From Fibrobacterota bacterium (GTDB taxonomy: Bacteria > Fibrobacterota > Chitinivibrionia > Chitinivibrionales > FEN-1185), in contig PLWQ01000012.1 of NCBI GenBank assembly GCA_003165595.1, forward strand, positions 122,013 through 186,012: a stretch of DNA of 64,000 nucleotides, written 5' to 3'. The notes below the pieces were generated by a model. It saw only the letters and a list, made by a program, of their open reading frames with translations. It searched no databases and was not told the DNA's origin. Positions 18,657-27,964 of this stretch are shown one piece after another. Numbering within the stretch: position 1 is the first letter of the stretch; each line of letters opens with the position of its first letter. Made by a program: the position numbers and the translations under genes.

Positions 18657-19033
18657 GAGGAACCTCCTTGTGGACCGGCACCTTGCGGCACAACCGCGCA
18701 GCGCATCTCGAAAAGCTTCCGACGGTTGTCGTTTATGTGCGATGCCGCTTTCCTGTTTTGGATTGTCGGCGCACGCGCCGGTGCTGGACCCCGTGGCGAT
18801 GTTCCGCGCCTCGATAGTACTAATATATGGAAATATGCCGGGAAAATCAGAACTACCACGTTAAGCAAGCTCAGACAGCCGATATATTAATGAACTCGGG
18901 GAAAACGTTCATGAGAGGCAAGGGGCCGCTGGCCGGTCTGGCATGCACGACTTTCATCTTTGTATGCCACCCTTTGACTGAAGAGCAAGCCGCACAGTCC
19001 AAGAATGGGACAACCGGTTCTAAGGTCCACAGG
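18657..19033. other. intergenic region upstream of the GH30 gene
   Basis: 377 bp with no credible gene. Two AT-rich patches stand out, ACTAATATATGG (about 18820) and ATATATTAATGA (18882-18893); either may be the promoter of the leftward GH30 gene, the second implying a leader of about 200 nt. I see no strong terminator for the gene ending at 19034. Confidence 0.4.
18882..18893. promoter_or_regulatory. AT-rich box
   Basis: ATATATTAATGA, 226 bp upstream of the GH30 start at 18656. It belongs to the recurrent box series described at 6425. Confidence 0.35.
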
Positions 19034-19591
19034 CTAGAATGTGTAGAACAGCGTGAACGACGGATGCAGGAACGACTGGAGGTTCATGGTGATTCCGTTG
19101 TGATTAACGTAACCGCTGTGTGAATAGTCATACTCAAAGTCAACTGCCTTGTCGCTGATTCTCATGGTCCATTTCGAATTGAAGATGAAATCGACATTCA
19201 CGGGCATTCCCGCATCGAGCGTGATCGATTCCGTGCTGAACCAGAATTCACCTCCCACATCCGGCCCCAGGGAAAACTTCAGGAACGAGTTCGAAAGCAC
19301 AAAAAAGTTGAATCCGAATCCCAGGTCAAGTGCTTCCTGCGTGGTTGTCGTCGAACTTGAATTGACGCGGATTGCGGCCTCAGGCGAGATTTCGCATACC
19401 GGGGAAAGCCCGATCCGGAAAATTGGACCAAGGGCAAGATCAAAGGTCGAACCCTGTGTGGTCTGGCTGTTGGGCGGTTGGTATTGATCACTGTAGGAGG
19501 TGAGGCTGGATTGCAGCGTCAGTCCAAGCGACACTTCCGCGTTCGTTGCAGACACGAGGAACAGAAAAAGGACGAGGGCACTGCGCTTCAT
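19034..19591 (-). CDS. small outer-membrane beta-barrel-like protein
   Basis: 185 residues from the ATG at 19591. The upstream ATG at 19597 overlaps the end of the AAGGAG ribosome site, so the second one, 6 bp from it, is the likely start. Signal peptide about 1-18 (ending ATNA-E). The rest alternates polar and hydrophobic residues as in amphipathic strands (LGLTLQSSLTSY, FDLALGPIFRIGL, GFGFNFFVL, FLKFSLGPDVGGEFWF) and ends in FTLFYTF. A terminal Phe is typical of barrel proteins assembled by BAM. No family recognised. It may be a small 8-strand barrel. Monocistronic. Confidence 0.55.
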   Translation of the reverse strand: MKRSALVLFLFLVSATNAEVSLGLTLQSSLTSYSDQYQPPNSQTTQGSTFDLALGPIFRIGLSPVCEISPEAAIRVNSSSTTTTQEALDLGFGFNFFVLSNSFLKFSLGPDVGGEFWFSTESITLDAGMPVNVDFIFNSKWTMRISDKAVDFEYDYSHSGYVNHNGITMNLQSFLHPSFTLFYTF

Positions 19592-19742
19592 GAGCATCTC
19601 CTTTGTCGGGCTATCTTGATTAGTGTTTCTTGGCTGCGCGCTGGTTCGAAGTTGGAAAACAAAGGGACCGCGCCGAGTCTGACTTCTGCATAATCCAAGC
19701 CACAGCCAAGCCTTGCCCCGATTGTCATACTCGATGCGTTTG

Positions 19743-20729
19743 TCAGGTCTTGTTTTCAGGCACCACAGTTATTACTACTTTCCCCCGCGCGTGCCCCTCT
19801 TCGAGATACCGGAGAGCCTCGGGAACCTCGCCGAGCGGGTAACGCTTGTCTATGACAGACGTTATCTTCCCCGCTTCAAGCAGTTCCTTAATGTGAATCA
19901 AATCCTTCTGGCTCGGCTTTGACGACAACCCGCCCATTTTCTTTCTGCCTGTTATGGAGATAAGCGGCCCCAGCAGTATGGCCTGGAACATTTGAGCGCC
20001 TGAACCTCCGGTCATCACATAAATACCGCTGGGACTTAATGCCCGTTTGTAATGCAAGATAGGATGAAATCCGTTGGCGCCGATAATCAAGTCGTACCGT
20101 TGTCCGTTCCTGGTGAAATCTTCCTGCGTGTAATCAATGACGTGGTCTGCCCCAATGGAGCGTACCATGTCCAGGTTCCTCGTGCTGCACACGGCCGTGA
20201 CCTGGGCGCCTAGCGATTTGGCAATCTGCACCGCAAACGCACCGACACCGCCGGATGCGCCGTTGATCAGAACCTTTTGACCCGACCGGATTCTTCCTTT
20301 GTCGCGAAGGGCGCGCAGGGCGGTGACGGCAGCCACCGGTGCAGCCGCAGCTTGCTCAAAGGATATTTTGGCAGGCTTCAAAACCACGGCTTGCTCGCGG
20401 GCGCAAACATACTCGGCAAACCCGCCCAGGCCGCAGGCAAATATGTCCCCGAACACGTCATCACCCGGCTTGAGTTCCTTTACGCCTTTGCCGATTGCTT
20501 CAACTCGCCCTGCAACGTCGGCCCCGAGTATCGAATATTTTGGCTTTAGAAGCCCGGCGTACAGGCGGGCGAGGAACGGATCCGCTCTCAGAAGATGCCA
20601 GTCCAACGCATTCAAGGATGATGCAAAGACCTTCACCAGGACCTCATCATTCTTCGGAACGGGCTTTTCAACTTCCCTTAGTTCAAGAACGTCAGGAGAT
20701 CCGTATTTTGTGTAGACAATGGCTTTCAT
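19743..20729 (-). CDS. zinc-independent MDR oxidoreductase (quinone reductase type)
   Basis: 328 residues from the ATG at 20729 (GAAGG upstream; an extension to 20747 is less likely). The medium-chain dehydrogenase fold is clear: MKAIVYTKYGSPDVLEL, SLNALDWHLLRADP, ILGADVAGRVEAIG, LKPGDDVFG and the NADPH-binding INGASGGVGAFAVQIAKSLGA. The GADHVIDYTQEDF segment is typical of the MDR group related to quinone oxidoreductase and enoyl reductases. No catalytic or structural zinc cysteines are seen. Cytoplasmic. It stands alone between secreted protein genes and has no evident link to polysaccharide use. Confidence 0.82.
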   Translation of the reverse strand: MKAIVYTKYGSPDVLELREVEKPVPKNDEVLVKVFASSLNALDWHLLRADPFLARLYAGLLKPKYSILGADVAGRVEAIGKGVKELKPGDDVFGDIFACGLGGFAEYVCAREQAVVLKPAKISFEQAAAAPVAAVTALRALRDKGRIRSGQKVLINGASGGVGAFAVQIAKSLGAQVTAVCSTRNLDMVRSIGADHVIDYTQEDFTRNGQRYDLIIGANGFHPILHYKRALSPSGIYVMTGGSGAQMFQAILLGPLISITGRKKMGGLSSKPSQKDLIHIKELLEAGKITSVIDKRYPLGEVPEALRYLEEGHARGKVVITVVPENKT

Positions 20730-21057
20730 GGGAGCGCCTTCTTTCAAGGTTGATATGAGGCACTGATTTAGTATTCACCTGACACTTGATCTCATCCACC
20801 ATGATATTATTTGGCCGCACTGGGATTCCGACCCGGCATCCCTAAACCTCCAACCCAAAAAAAATACGGTCCCCCGCACTTTTTGTCAAATTCCCGTGCA
20901 TTCCCGAAATTCAGCGCAGTACAGGAGAAATTTTGTCTCGTGTGGCCGGAATTTTAAGAGCATATCGGGAAAGTGCGCGCGTGTAGCGGACAGCGTTCGT
21001 CGGGGCAATTTTTACATCCAGCCTCCGCGAAGGCGCGGAAGGGAATCCCAACCCCGG
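20730..21057. other. intergenic region
   Basis: 328 bp without a gene. It contains an AT-rich stretch GATATTATTTGG (about 20803) upstream of the oxidoreductase and an A-run at about 20861-20868. Nothing else recognised. Confidence 0.4.
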
Positions 21058-23475
21058 CTATTTGAGAACCATCCTGGATCTCGCCAGCCGTGAACCCTGG
21101 AATGTCTCAACAAGGTATATTCCCTTTGCGCAATCACGGAGGAGCATGCTGGAATTCGGATCGATCCGATCGGACTCGACGATGCGAACAACCCTCCCCT
21201 GCACGTTTATGACCCGGACAGTGTATTGCTGCCGGACCTCAAACGCAGCATGCGGGCTCATGCCGTGCGGTGCAACGGCCGAGGCGCCAGCGACAAAAAT
21301 CACCGCCTTGCAGTTGTCAATGCTCAGCACATGCGCTCCCGGTGACAGGGCGGCAACGGCAAACGTGACCACCGTGTCGGTATTGGCCGCGCAATGAATG
21401 CGCCTGGTGTCGAGGGCGACCCCGTCGCTTGCAAGCGTGACCGTGTCGTCGCCGTCCGCGTCGCCATAGTTCCACACGGTGGCTTTCACGTCTACCTGCG
21501 CACCGGGATTGACCGTTACGGTATCCACCGCAAGCGACGCGCACCGAAACTCCGGGATCACATACGCGGTGGAAAGATTGATCGTGTTCTCTTCTCCCCA
21601 ATAGCAATAGATCTTCTTTTCCTCCGCAACCCACACGAAGCAGGCAGGCCATTCGTATTTGCCGCCGTACCACGAGGCGCCGGCCTTATCACGCACGATG
21701 TGCCAGTTGCCCCAATAGTAGGGAAATCCGGGAATCGTCTGCAACGCTTTTACCTTCCAGGGTTGTTTGCCGTCGAGAACAGCCTCCAGAGGTACGGCTT
21801 TTTCGTAAATCGTTCCGTCTTTGAAGGTCATCACTCGTATGTTGCTGTCGAGCGCCACGGCGCTGCTTGTCGCGGAATTAAGGCACTCTTCCATCCAGAG
21901 GTTCTTCTTTTCCAGGGGATTGTTGGTGGCATTTCCGTACAAATCGGTGCATTCGATCTTAACGTAATTAACTTCATCATTTGTTAACTTGATCATCGTG
22001 CTGCCGCCGTGCCCTACGTCTCCTTCGAGGATGCTCAGAAAACGGTAGGCTGTTCCATTGTAGGAAATCGGACCGAGCGTCGGCCAGTCTTTGGTGTCGA
22101 GGAAGACGTGCTCGCGCCCGCAGTCGGGAAGCCCCGGGTGCTCTCCCCATTTTATCCAGCTGCCGCTTGACGGATCGGTAGTGTAGAAGATCTGAACCGG
22201 CGCAAAACAGCAGCCATCGCATGAAGCAAGATACGTCTTGCCGTCGTTCCAGGGATTTCCCGACACCCCGAGCGTCGCGGGGTCCATAATGCTCACCGGC
22301 GGCGCGCTGGCGGTTTGGGCCGACCAGTTGATGCCGTCGGTGCTCCACCGGATCTTGTTGTCGGTGCGGGCGGTCATCCACCACTTCTTGTCGGCATCGC
22401 GCCAAACCGCCGGATTGAACCCGCTCCAGGCGGGGTTAAGTGGTCCCTGATGTGGCACCCAGTTGTACGACCATCTGTCGAGAAGCTGATACCTGAAATC
22501 GTCGACACGCGCGTTGCCGTTCCTGATGATGAACATTGGATGCGGCGTGTACACGTCGTCGAGAAAACTCCGTACCGAGCACACAACCGTACTGTCGGTC
22601 TTTTCCACAATCGCCTGCGCCGCTTTGCCCATAGATGGAAGGCGGTTGGACATCTGGAACTTGAGTATGTACTTAGTTCCCTGAATAAGCGTCGGAAGCG
22701 GCTGCGTGTCGGAGCACCAGACGTAGAAACCGTTTTCCTGGCGTTCGGTCCAGTTTGAGCGGGTAAACCCGCTTTCCGTATGCGAATAAATGGAATACGA
22801 CGCACGGCGCTCTATGTTGATGCTCTTGTTCGCCCGGTCGATTATGGCATAGCACCACACACCGTTCTCATCGGCAAAGCCGACGCCCACGTCGGCAGTG
22901 GCGTCGTCCAGCGAAAACAGAACCGACGCTTCGGCCTCCTGCGTATTTGTGAAGGCCGGATTGCAGGCAAAGTGCATCACCATGTCGGATGAAGTCCCGT
23001 AGCTTGCAGAGTTCGTTCCGTCAAGCGCGTTTGTGGTAACGGAGATGCCGTTAGAAATGTAATCGTTGAGGTCTCCCCGTTCGAATCCATCGGTGAAGTC
23101 CCACAGGTGCGCCGGCGGCGCTCCGATGATAAAGGAACCGGTGTCGGCGCTCGAAACCGTGGTTCCGCTCCCGGTTGCCTTTACGAACCAGGTATGCCGT
23201 CCGTCGGAAAGCGGCTGCGGCGAGACCTGATACGTTTGAGACAGCGTGGCCGCAACCTGCGAGCCGTCGATCCACAGCGAATACTGAGCGGCGCCGCTGC
23301 TTGACTGCCAGGAAAATGCCGGCGAATGCGTCTTGGTCCATACGCTGTCCGGACCAAGAATGCGAAACGCTCCGGGCGCAGCATGCAGGGTCGAGACCGG
23401 AACCAGCAGCAATGCGCAGGTCACAAGCGCTCCGAACGTTGTTGAGAAAGGAAAGAATGCAGGTCGTGGTTTCAT
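21058..23475 (-). CDS. secreted beta-propeller (GH43/sialidase-like) protein with CARDB and C-terminal sorting-type domain
   Basis: 805 residues from the ATG at 23475. The frame is open for 160 codons further upstream, but that part is antisense-free overlap with the previous gene and lacks a signal peptide, whereas the ATG leads to one (about 1-33, ...STLHA-A). Domains: an Fn3-like domain (about 34-115; SPAFSWQSSSGAAQYSLW), a concanavalin-like region (about 120-350), a propeller-like region (about 350-660; FNPAVWRDADKKWWMTARTD, IRWSTDGINW, YYWGNWHIVRD), a CARDB-like domain (about 665-740; VKATVWNYGDADG) and a FlgD/T9SS-like tail ending MVLK. The start overlaps the upstream stop by 4 bp (ATGA), so translation is coupled. 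Substrate unknown. Confidence 0.6.
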   Translation of the reverse strand: MKPRPAFFPFSTTFGALVTCALLLVPVSTLHAAPGAFRILGPDSVWTKTHSPAFSWQSSSGAAQYSLWIDGSQVAATLSQTYQVSPQPLSDGRHTWFVKATGSGTTVSSADTGSFIIGAPPAHLWDFTDGFERGDLNDYISNGISVTTNALDGTNSASYGTSSDMVMHFACNPAFTNTQEAEASVLFSLDDATADVGVGFADENGVWCYAIIDRANKSINIERRASYSIYSHTESGFTRSNWTERQENGFYVWCSDTQPLPTLIQGTKYILKFQMSNRLPSMGKAAQAIVEKTDSTVVCSVRSFLDDVYTPHPMFIIRNGNARVDDFRYQLLDRWSYNWVPHQGPLNPAWSGFNPAVWRDADKKWWMTARTDNKIRWSTDGINWSAQTASAPPVSIMDPATLGVSGNPWNDGKTYLASCDGCCFAPVQIFYTTDPSSGSWIKWGEHPGLPDCGREHVFLDTKDWPTLGPISYNGTAYRFLSILEGDVGHGGSTMIKLTNDEVNYVKIECTDLYGNATNNPLEKKNLWMEECLNSATSSAVALDSNIRVMTFKDGTIYEKAVPLEAVLDGKQPWKVKALQTIPGFPYYWGNWHIVRDKAGASWYGGKYEWPACFVWVAEEKKIYCYWGEENTINLSTAYVIPEFRCASLAVDTVTVNPGAQVDVKATVWNYGDADGDDTVTLASDGVALDTRRIHCAANTDTVVTFAVAALSPGAHVLSIDNCKAVIFVAGASAVAPHGMSPHAAFEVRQQYTVRVINVQGRVVRIVESDRIDPNSSMLLRDCAKGIYLVETFQGSRLARSRMVLK

Positions 23476-26102
23476 GGAAGCGCCTTGACTCTCACGATGT
23501 AGACGGCGGCACCGATGCCGAGGTCTCTTTTCACATCGAGCAAGCTCCTGGAAGTGACTGTCTCGCGAATCTTGCGGCCGGCCAGATCGTACACCGTTAC
23601 AAGGCAGTCCCGCCCCCCAAAGCCGGCAGGCACGATCAGGCGCTCTCCATTTGTCTTGAAGGTTGCCGCGTTTAAAAGCGATGCATGCCCTGGCGCCGCC
23701 GCCCGTAGCGCCGTTACCGGGTTTCCCTGGCCTGAGCCGAGCGTGACGGTCGTGCCGTTGTACGACATGGTTTTTGCAGACCCATTCGCAGTCGCGGTGA
23801 GTTGTGCGAAGGTGTAAGCGGAAAGCGTTTTCGCTGATCGTTCGACTACATACACGCCGTTTACCGCGGTGGGAAAAGAAACCAGGCTCCCGGATGTGAT
23901 AAGCGCGATTGAATTGTCGGACGTTTTGCGCACTTGCACTTGCTGGCCCTGCCACGGATTGACAAGCACGGCCTGGGAGCCGTACAGGCTCTTTATGCCC
24001 ACATATTTTGTTTCTCCGGATTCCCGCTCCGAACTCACCAGGAATCCGCCCCTGGCAAGAAGGGTAAACGCCGTGGAGAACGTCGAGTTGTTAGGGAGTG
24101 CCGGAAATACCCGAATCGTGTCGTCATAGCTTTGCAAAAGGGATTCGTTCATCGCCAGAAGGTGCACGCCCACGAATTCGAAAACGCCGTTGGAGTTGTT
24201 GGTAAAACCGTTGGGATAGCTCTGGTAGGACGCAAGCATCCGCTTCATGCCGTCCAGAACGTTGTCGCCCATGCCGAGCCGAGCCGCCTGGATCGCGTCC
24301 GGCGACCAGATGTTCGAATATGGATTTGGTCTGCTGGTCCACGAGTTCACCGCGGTCTGGTAATCCGGTTTGCCGATTCCGGTGACGTTGTACGGCCACG
24401 CAAGCTCGCAGGTGATGTTTTCTCCATTGCTCTGCTGCACCGTCGGCGGATCGTAGGCAAGGTATCGAGTTCCGCCGTTGTACGCTTCGGTCTTGTACGG
24501 AACCAGGCTGTCCAAAATGCCCTGCCACTGCCGGCAAAGCGCTCCGTCCACGTTGAGCGCGGTGCTCACCTGGATCGCCTGGGGAAACAGCGACCGCACG
24601 GCTGCCAGGTCGGTAATGGCATTCTTGACATTCCAGTAGGTCTCGTGCGCGTTGGAATTCGCCATGTAGTACTGGTGCGCGGATGGGTCGAACGACAGCT
24701 TCGCGGCCATGAATTTGGCGGTTTCGCGCATGAACGGATACGCGGTATCGCGGAGAAATGCCGAATCGTTGGTGCAGGCGAAACGCATGAACATGTTCGA
24801 GGCGACTTCCGCGCCCGTCGTGTAGATCTTGTTTGTGTAGGTGCTGGAGGTGGTCCAGGTGTTGCTCCCATTCCAGCCCATGGTTTCGGGCGTCCACGCG
24901 CCGTCGATGTTGAAAAGGCTTTTCGTGTACGTAGCTATTACGGGAAGATTTCTCGTATACAAACGATACATTCCCGACAGGGCGTCGGGGTGATTTGACG
25001 CAAGGAAGGAATTATACACGTCTCGCTGGTTCCAGTACCAGTACGCGCCGCTCCAGTGAATGCCCATGTCTGCGTTGCTTTTGTACACCCCGTTAATGAA
25101 ATGGAACGGATAGTTTCCCCATGCCCCCGACGCGATGATGTAGCTGGACAGGTAATAGTAGTTCTCCAGATAGTCTGCGTCGCCGGCAGCATCCGAATAA
25201 CGCACAAAGGATTTGTTCCAGAACCCGTGCCACCACGACTCGAACGAACCGAGCGTGGCGGCGTAGCCGGCCACCTTTGCCGCTGCGAGAAGCGACTCGG
25301 CCTGGACCGTGGAATTGTGGCTTGGGGCGTTGAGCCTGCTGGCGCAAGCGATCCAGACCGTATAACTTGACGAAGGGGTAATCTGAAACTGCACCGCCCG
25401 GTTGTCCACTTGTTTGGTGGTGAATGGGGCGCCTTCCACGGACGCGGCAAGCGTGTAGCCGAAATTGTTGACATCGGTCTGCCCGCGGGATATTCCTGCC
25501 GAAGTCTGATCGGCGAACGACGAAATGGTCTTCCACGTAGTGATGTCCGGCACGTCGCACGCCATGGAGTTCCAGCCGCCGGTGGAGGTCATCTGCGACG
25601 ACGGGTCCCACATGGCAAGCTGCACCGTGACAGACTTGACGGATGAACGGCTGTCGTCAACGTGAACACCAAGAACTTCGGAGTTGGGCGATCCGAAAAT
25701 AGTCACCTGCCTAGTATTGTCGTATTTTGTGACCACCACACCGTCGTAAAGGTCAAGGTACTGCTGAAACGTGGAATATCCTGTATCCATTCCGGGAAGA
25801 GTGGAAAGGGTCACCCACCCTTCGGAAAAACACGACTGCGGCGCGGCGTCAACGCCGGTTACCTGCATGGTTATTCCCTTGGCATTCCATACCATGGCGC
25901 CCAGGCGACCGTTGCCCACGGTAAGGGCATTGGTTGGAGCCGTTACGGGTGAGTTGAATACCACATTTTGTTTCGAGAGATACCGGCCGTAGTCCACCGA
26001 TAGCCCGCCCGCATTCTGGTCAAACGCCTGATTTGCAGCGTGCGCACCGCCTGCAAAAAGTACGGCCACCAGCACGCAGAACAATGGGAAAGCGCGTTTC
26101 AT
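23472..26102 (-). CDS. secreted GH95-like glycoside hydrolase
   Basis: 876 residues from the ATG at 26102. A GTG 6 bp upstream is too close to the AAAGG ribosome site. Signal peptide about 1-22 (GGAHA-A). The N-terminal beta domain has VGNGRLGAMVWNAKG, the GH95-type Gly-Asn-Gly motif. The middle is a helical (alpha/alpha)6-like barrel (GIHWSGAYWYWNQRDVYNSF, ENITCELAWPYNVTG, FEFVGVHLLAMNESLLQS). Then comes LARGGFLVSSERE and AVLVNPWQG, which parallel the GH95-like protein at 6525-9068. A FlgD/T9SS-like tail (VTVYDLAGRKIRETV) ends it. It is the first gene of a coupled pair and divergent from the GntR-type regulator. Function as an exo-alpha-glycosidase is an inference. Confidence 0.62.
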   Translation of the reverse strand: MKRAFPLFCVLVAVLFAGGAHAANQAFDQNAGGLSVDYGRYLSKQNVVFNSPVTAPTNALTVGNGRLGAMVWNAKGITMQVTGVDAAPQSCFSEGWVTLSTLPGMDTGYSTFQQYLDLYDGVVVTKYDNTRQVTIFGSPNSEVLGVHVDDSRSSVKSVTVQLAMWDPSSQMTSTGGWNSMACDVPDITTWKTISSFADQTSAGISRGQTDVNNFGYTLAASVEGAPFTTKQVDNRAVQFQITPSSSYTVWIACASRLNAPSHNSTVQAESLLAAAKVAGYAATLGSFESWWHGFWNKSFVRYSDAAGDADYLENYYYLSSYIIASGAWGNYPFHFINGVYKSNADMGIHWSGAYWYWNQRDVYNSFLASNHPDALSGMYRLYTRNLPVIATYTKSLFNIDGAWTPETMGWNGSNTWTTSSTYTNKIYTTGAEVASNMFMRFACTNDSAFLRDTAYPFMRETAKFMAAKLSFDPSAHQYYMANSNAHETYWNVKNAITDLAAVRSLFPQAIQVSTALNVDGALCRQWQGILDSLVPYKTEAYNGGTRYLAYDPPTVQQSNGENITCELAWPYNVTGIGKPDYQTAVNSWTSRPNPYSNIWSPDAIQAARLGMGDNVLDGMKRMLASYQSYPNGFTNNSNGVFEFVGVHLLAMNESLLQSYDDTIRVFPALPNNSTFSTAFTLLARGGFLVSSERESGETKYVGIKSLYGSQAVLVNPWQGQQVQVRKTSDNSIALITSGSLVSFPTAVNGVYVVERSAKTLSAYTFAQLTATANGSAKTMSYNGTTVTLGSGQGNPVTALRAAAPGHASLLNAATFKTNGERLIVPAGFGGRDCLVTVYDLAGRKIRETVTSRSLLDVKRDLGIGAAVYIVRVKALP

Positions 26103-26158
26103 GGTCACGACCTTTCACGTCTCATCATATTTATGGTTAATTGACCGCTGCGATAGAG

Positions 26159-26175
26159 GTGAAACGCTGTTTCAC
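26159..26175. promoter_or_regulatory. perfect palindrome between divergent genes (candidate operator)
   Basis: GTGAAAC-GCT-GTTTCAC, 7-bp arms with a 3-nt spacer, lies 57-73 bp upstream of the GH95-like start and 180 bp from the regulator start. The TGAAAC/GTTTCA arms resemble operators of LacI/GntR-class repressors. It is the natural target to test for the regulator encoded at 26355. Confidence 0.5.
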
Positions 26176-26278
26176 ATTTTCTTGGGCTTGGCGAGCCCAG
26201 GAGGCTGGCTCGACCACCATGCTTCAGCAATTCGGACATTGATAATTTAAGGTAAAAGACCAATCAAACCATTTTAAG

Positions 26279-26307
26279 TTGATTAATTTCATTCAGGCAA
26301 TTATATA
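26279..26307 (+). promoter_or_regulatory. promoter of the double-GntR regulator
   Basis: TTGATT (26279-26284) and TATATA (26302-26307) are 17 bp apart, in an AT-rich stretch about 48 bp upstream of the ATG at 26355. The surrounding run ATTATATATTTATATATG offers alternative -10 positions in both directions. Confidence 0.5.
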
Positions 26308-26354
26308 TTTATATATGTTGTAGTTCATTTGAGCGCAAGAAGGAGAGTTCCTTC

Positions 26355-27938
26355 ATGAAGAAGAAACCGGGTATTCAAAAAGCCGTCGACTACATCAGCG
26401 GCGGCATTGCCTCGGGGATTCTCAAGAACAAGCTCCCGCCGATCAAATCTCTTGCAAGCGCCGCCGACGTCTCTTTCGTTACGATGTGGAAAGCGATCGA
26501 TCACCTCAGATCGCAGGGAATTCTATCGGGAACAAAACAAGGAACCTTCCTTCCCGGCGCGGCCACAACCGTGGATTCGTCGGGAAAAGTTGAATCCCAC
26601 GCCGCTCCCGCCCTTCCACATCTGGCGTTCGAGGCTTTTGAGCCCCTGTGGCAAAAGATGCTCCTCCGGATCAAGAAGGACATTCTCACCGGCAGGTTTC
26701 AGCCGGGCCTCCCCCTGCCTTCCCACAAGGAGCTGCAGGGCCTTTACAATGTATCGTACCCAACGCTCAAAAAAGTGGTGGAAACGCTTTCATCTCAGGG
26801 CATCATCAAGACGTACCAACGCGGATACATGGTGCCGATGCTTTCCAAATCGGAATCAACCGCCCGGATCGTAGCCATCGGATGCGGGTGGGAAGACGGA
26901 ACGCTCTGGATCGATTACCAGGACAAGAACTATTTCCGCATCCTGGAGGCCGAGTGCATTCAGTCGAGACTTTCACTTGACATAGTGGTATACTGCCGTC
27001 AAAAGGGCAAACTCTGCTTTGTCGACTCGATAACCAGGAAACCCTACGACCTTTCGAACGAGAACATCCTCAGCTTTGCGCTCATCGTTGCAAACCTGGA
27101 AATTCATCCTGAGGAAGTCCTCCAAAGACTTCTGATCCTCAGGAAACCGGTTGCCGTTCTTGACGTCGTGGGCGGCTGGGAGGCGTCGTACCGAACCATG
27201 AACAACTACTACCTCCAACTCTTTACCGTCACCATGTCCAAATTTCCGCCGCAACGCGTTGGCCAGTACCTTCTCAACCTCGGCCACAGGAACATCGCAT
27301 TCCTGTCTCCGTTTCACAAGGCGCTTTGGTCGATCATCCGTTACAAAGGCATAGAAGACATGTACCGCGACGCCGGTTACGGCGATACCGTCTTTACTTA
27401 TACGATGGACCGTTACGCGTTTCAGTGGGATTTCCTGCAGGAAAACCACGACAATTCGGAGGACATCGCCGCTCTTGTTGCGGCATATAACAAATGGCAG
27501 AAGTATGCCGACTCCAACTTTTTCAGGAAATTCGGCCACATCAGTTACAACATTTCCAAATATCTCACCGCATGGAATTGCGCAACCGGCGAAATTTATC
27601 ACCGGATGATTCCCCTGTTCAAAAGGGCTCTCGAAAACAGGAGTATCACCGCCTGGGTGCTGGCAAACGACTACTCGGCCACGCTCGCCCTGGACTACCT
27701 CAAGCAGCAACATGTTCGCGTGCCCGAGGACCTCTCGGTAATCTCCTTCGACAACACCCTCGACGCAATGGAATATAAGTTGACATCGTACGATTTCAAC
27801 CTGAACGGCATCGTGAGCATCATGCTGCGGTACGCGCTGCGGCCGTCATCGGTGTCGTCGCCGCGGCGGAAAACCGTGATCGAGGCGGAAGGCGCGATAA
27901 TCGAGAGGCGTTCCACGATGCGCGTCACCTCGAAGTGA
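26355..27938 (+). CDS. transcriptional regulator: two GntR-type HTH domains plus LacI-type sensor
   Basis: 527 residues, AAGGAG upstream. Residues about 5-68 form a GntR winged helix (GILKNKLPPIKSLASAADVS, TMWKAIDHLRSQGIL). A second complete one lies at about 93-162 (ILTGRFQPGLPLPSHKELQ, SYPTLKKVVETLSSQGIIKT, then the wing QRGYMVP). Residues about 170-520 look like a periplasmic-binding-protein fold as in LacI/AraR regulators (PQRVGQYLLNLGHRNIAFLSP, WVLANDYSATLALDYLKQQ, VRVPEDLSVISFDNT). It is cytoplasmic and probably senses a sugar. Single GntR-LacI fusions (AraR type) are well known; a duplicated DNA-binding domain is unusual. Divergent from the GH95-like gene, convergent with the GH71/99-like gene. 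Confidence 0.82.
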   Translation: MKKKPGIQKAVDYISGGIASGILKNKLPPIKSLASAADVSFVTMWKAIDHLRSQGILSGTKQGTFLPGAATTVDSSGKVESHAAPALPHLAFEAFEPLWQKMLLRIKKDILTGRFQPGLPLPSHKELQGLYNVSYPTLKKVVETLSSQGIIKTYQRGYMVPMLSKSESTARIVAIGCGWEDGTLWIDYQDKNYFRILEAECIQSRLSLDIVVYCRQKGKLCFVDSITRKPYDLSNENILSFALIVANLEIHPEEVLQRLLILRKPVAVLDVVGGWEASYRTMNNYYLQLFTVTMSKFPPQRVGQYLLNLGHRNIAFLSPFHKALWSIIRYKGIEDMYRDAGYGDTVFTYTMDRYAFQWDFLQENHDNSEDIAALVAAYNKWQKYADSNFFRKFGHISYNISKYLTAWNCATGEIYHRMIPLFKRALENRSITAWVLANDYSATLALDYLKQQHVRVPEDLSVISFDNTLDAMEYKLTSYDFNLNGIVSIMLRYALRPSSVSSPRRKTVIEAEGAIIERRSTMRVTSK

Positions 27939-27964
27939 GGCACCGCGGACCGACGCGCAGAGTC

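Noticed and set aside
23476-23955. N-terminal extension of the beta-propeller protein by 160 residues
   Set aside because: It runs inside the GH95-like coding region, is Arg/His-rich, and the internal ATG at 23475 gives a proper signal peptide and ATGA overlap.
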